33,785 nucleotides of DNA, taken from Pygmaiobacter sp. (GTDB taxonomy: Bacteria; Bacillota; Clostridia; Oscillospirales; Ruminococcaceae). The stretch covers positions 1 through 33,785 of the forward strand of contig JAQVCK010000007.1 in NCBI GenBank assembly GCA_028689835.1, read 5' to 3'. Positions 32,018-33,785 of this stretch are shown one piece after another. The notes under the pieces were generated by a model. That model was not told where the DNA came from. It made no database searches and saw only the letters and a program-made list of their open reading frames with translations. A program made the position numbers and the translations under genes. Numbering within the stretch: position 1 is the first letter of the stretch; each line of letters begins with the position of its first letter.

Positions 32018-32041
32018 ATTGTCATAAACCAAATATGGCTT
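31994..32041 (+). promoter_or_regulatory. NrdR-box-like sites at the second nrdD promoter
   Basis: The 16-mer CCACAAGATATAGTGG (31994-32009) matches the NrdR-box consensus at about 13 of 16 positions and lies inside a longer palindrome with arms ACACCAC/GTGGTGT. A degenerate copy (10 of 16) starts at 32026, exactly 32 bp later, a spacing typical of paired NrdR boxes. The first is convincing, the second weak. Confidence 0.7.
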
Positions 32042-32057
32042 TCGTGGCAACCGCTAC

Positions 32058-32103
32058 GGCGGCCACTGGCGGCAGGGGCGCACCTCTGGCCGCCGCTTTT
32101 TTT
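32058..32103 (+). terminator. Leader terminator (possible attenuator) of the second nrdD
   Basis: GGCGGCCA (32058-32065) pairs with TGGCCGCC (32087-32094), and GC plus seven T residues (32097-32103) follow. It lies about 35 nt into the transcript and 72 nt before the start codon. An alternative stem GTGGC (32044-32048) / GCCAC (32062-32066) would occupy its left arm and could act as antiterminator. Confidence 0.7.
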
Positions 32104-32175
32104 CATGCTTTTCGGCTTTGGCTGCCCTTTTTGGCCACTGCCATTGATATCCCGGCAAAAACAGGAGGAATCTTC

Positions 32176-33785
32176 ATGTCCAACTTAACCGTTATCCTTA
32201 AACGAGACGGCCGCACCGTGCCGTACGACGAGACCAAAATCGCCGCCGCTATTGCAAAATCCCTCGCTGCGGCAGGCACCCCAAACGATGCTGCCGCCGC
32301 GGATATTGCCGCCGCGGTGGGTACCCGCCTTGCGGGGCAAAACAGCGATACCCCACCCACCGTCGAGCAGATTCAAGATGCGGTTGAGCAGCAGCTGATG
32401 CACGAGGGTTTTGACGAAGCCGCCAAGCGCTACATCGTCTACCGCGCGTCCCGCACCCGCATCCGTGAGGCCAACACCTCGCTGATGAAGGCCATCGACG
32501 AGATTACAAATGTGGATGCCCGTATGAGCGACATGAAGCGCGACAACGCCAACATTGACGGCAACACCGCCATGGGTAGCATGCTGCAAATCGGCACCGC
32601 CGGTGCCAAGGCCTATAACGAACACTATTTGCTGACCGAGCAACAGGCAAAGGCGCACCGCGGCGGCGACATTCACATCCACGATTTTGATTTTTACGCG
32701 CTGACTACCACCTGCACGCAGATCGACCTGCTGCGGCTGTTTGAGGGCGGGTTTTCCACCGGGCACGGCTTTCTGCGCGAGCCGCAGAGCATTGCAAGCT
32801 ATGCGGCGCTTGCGGCCATTGCCATTCAGTCAAACCAAAACGACCAGCATGGCGGGCAGGGCGTGCCGAACTTTGATTACGCCATGGCCGAGGGTGTTGC
32901 AAAAACCTTTATTAAAAATTACGAGGCAAAGCTGGTCGAGTCGCTGGAGGATTTGACCGAGGCCCCAAGCGAAGCCGCCTTCGTGCAAAGCCTGCTGGCA
33001 CAGGTGGTGGCACAGCAGGGGCACGCCGCCCGCCTTTCGGCCGGGCGCGACGATGCCGATGCCGCCGCGTTTGACCATGCGGTGGTTGCGCTGCTGACCG
33101 ACTCCGGCAAGGTGGGCCCTGCCGCCGCACAGCGCATTGTGTCCTCCTCCCGCCGCCGGGCCGAGCGCGCGACCGACCGCGCCACCTATCAGGCGATGGA
33201 AGGCTTTGTGCACAACCTCAACACGATGCACTCCCGCGCCGGGGCACAAACCCCGTTTTCCAGCATCAACTACGGCACCGACACCACGCCGGAGGGCCGC
33301 ATGGCCATCCGCAACATTCTGCTTGCCACCGATGCCGGGCTGGGCCACGGCGAGACTGCCATCTTCCCCATTCACATTTTCAAGGTGAAAGAGGGGGTCA
33401 ACTACAACGAAGGCGACCCCAACTACGACCTGTTCAAGCTGTCGTGCCAAGTCAGCGCCAAACGGCTGTTCCCGAACTATATTTTTGAGGACGCACCGTT
33501 TAACCTGCAATACTACAAGCCCGGCCACCCGGAGACCGAAGTGGCTACTATGGGCTGCCGCACCCGCGTCATGGGCAACGTGTTTGACCCCAGCCGCGAA
33601 ATTGCCTACTCGCGCGGCAACCTGTCGTTTACCTCCATCAACCTGCCGCGCCTTGCGCTGGAAAGCCACAGCGACGAAGCACTGTTTTACAAAAAGCTCG
33701 ACGACATGATGGAGCTGGTGGCGGGGCAGCTGCTGGACCGCTTTGAAATTCAGGCCAGCAAGCGGGTGTACAACTACCCGTTCTT
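32176..33785 (+). CDS. nrdD: Anaerobic (class III) ribonucleoside-triphosphate reductase, second copy, 3' end outside window
   Basis: The first 536 residues of a second NrdD; the frame is open to the window end. An N-terminal ATP-cone (about 1-100; VILKRDGRTVPYDETKI) is followed by the barrel with GDIHIHDFDFYALTTTCTQIDLL (Cys180) and ATMGCRTRVMGN (Cys461). The MGCR context is the classical form seen in E. coli-type enzymes, unlike the Cys-Cys pair in the other copy. NSNQNDQHGGQGVPNFD-like wording (residues about 219-236) and ETAIFPIHIFKVKEGVNYNEGDPNYDLFKLSC are also family hallmarks. The glycyl-radical domain lies beyond the window. Formate as reductant is likely from the subtype (inference). 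The ATG has AGGAGGA upstream. Confidence 0.95.
   Translation, partial: MSNLTVILKRDGRTVPYDETKIAAAIAKSLAAAGTPNDAAAADIAAAVGTRLAGQNSDTPPTVEQIQDAVEQQLMHEGFDEAAKRYIVYRASRTRIREANTSLMKAIDEITNVDARMSDMKRDNANIDGNTAMGSMLQIGTAGAKAYNEHYLLTEQQAKAHRGGDIHIHDFDFYALTTTCTQIDLLRLFEGGFSTGHGFLREPQSIASYAALAAIAIQSNQNDQHGGQGVPNFDYAMAEGVAKTFIKNYEAKLVESLEDLTEAPSEAAFVQSLLAQVVAQQGHAARLSAGRDDADAAAFDHAVVALLTDSGKVGPAAAQRIVSSSRRRAERATDRATYQAMEGFVHNLNTMHSRAGAQTPFSSINYGTDTTPEGRMAIRNILLATDAGLGHGETAIFPIHIFKVKEGVNYNEGDPNYDLFKLSCQVSAKRLFPNYIFEDAPFNLQYYKPGHPETEVATMGCRTRVMGNVFDPSREIAYSRGNLSFTSINLPRLALESHSDEALFYKKLDDMMELVAGQLLDRFEIQASKRVYNYPF

Noticed and set aside
1..33785. CRISPR array, tRNA, rRNA or prophage
   Set aside because: No regularly spaced repeats, no cloverleaf-like sequence with a recognisable T-loop and no phage structural genes were found by reading; a tRNAscan/CRISPR search would be decisive.

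Overview
The window reads as chromosome of a strictly anaerobic, fairly high-G+C member of the Clostridia, most likely a gut Oscillospiraceae/Ruminococcaceae-type bacterium (inference). The reasons are strong Shine-Dalgarno sequences, consensus sigma-A-type promoters, several TTG/GTG starts, two oxygen-sensitive class III ribonucleotide reductases, a radical-SAM activase, a CoA-disulfide reductase and dTDP-rhamnose surface-polysaccharide genes. Genes are densely packed, and most transcription units can be bounded by a visible promoter and an intrinsic terminator.

Layout. 1-127: the tail of an IS3-family element. 231-2968 (minus): a self-contained operon of a TetR regulator, a condensation-domain-like acyltransferase and a short-chain dehydrogenase, behind a consensus promoter whose -10 overlaps a perfect inverted repeat. 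3084-4816 (minus): the sodium/proline symporter putP. 4841-6608 (minus): a membrane-anchored SGNH hydrolase with a Thr-Pro tail. 6772-7653 (minus): a lipoprotein with two FMN-binding domains. 7740-9116 (minus): a DUF1015 protein. 9418-11335 (minus): purA and rpsT. 11442-13668 (plus): asnS followed by a BusR-like GntR/RCK_C regulator. 13699-16721 (minus): a MarR regulator and a large membrane-bound alpha/beta hydrolase whose leader contains a terminator. 16784-17692 (minus): mntP behind a yybP-ykoY manganese riboswitch. 17882-21599 (plus): a small unknown protein, an NrdG-type activase and an NrdD fused to a redoxin domain. 21638-23940 (plus): a DUF134 protein and a CoA-disulfide reductase/rhodanese fusion. 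23953-28116 (minus): glycosyltransferase, rmlA, rmlD, rmlB and a small membrane protein. 28131-29705 (plus): a LUD-domain protein, then an AT-rich HigB/HigA toxin-antitoxin pair. 29717-31936 (minus): a Wzx-like flippase and a YgjP-like metallopeptidase. 31988-33785 (plus): a second, different nrdD, cut by the window end.

How it works together. Two themes stand out. First, anaerobic deoxynucleotide synthesis is represented by two class III reductases with different active-site contexts. One is fused to a CxxC redoxin and has a Cys-Cys pair at the presumed thiyl site; the other has the classical Met-Gly-Cys-Arg. Each promoter carries NrdR-box-like sequence and each leader holds a terminator-like hairpin, so both may be controlled by NrdR and by attenuation. 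Second, RNA-leader control seems common: a manganese riboswitch, two nrdD leader hairpins and a strong leader terminator before the alpha/beta hydrolase. The surface-polysaccharide genes (rmlABD, a GT2 glycosyltransferase, a flippase) are split by the LUD gene and the toxin-antitoxin island, and rmlC is not in the window.
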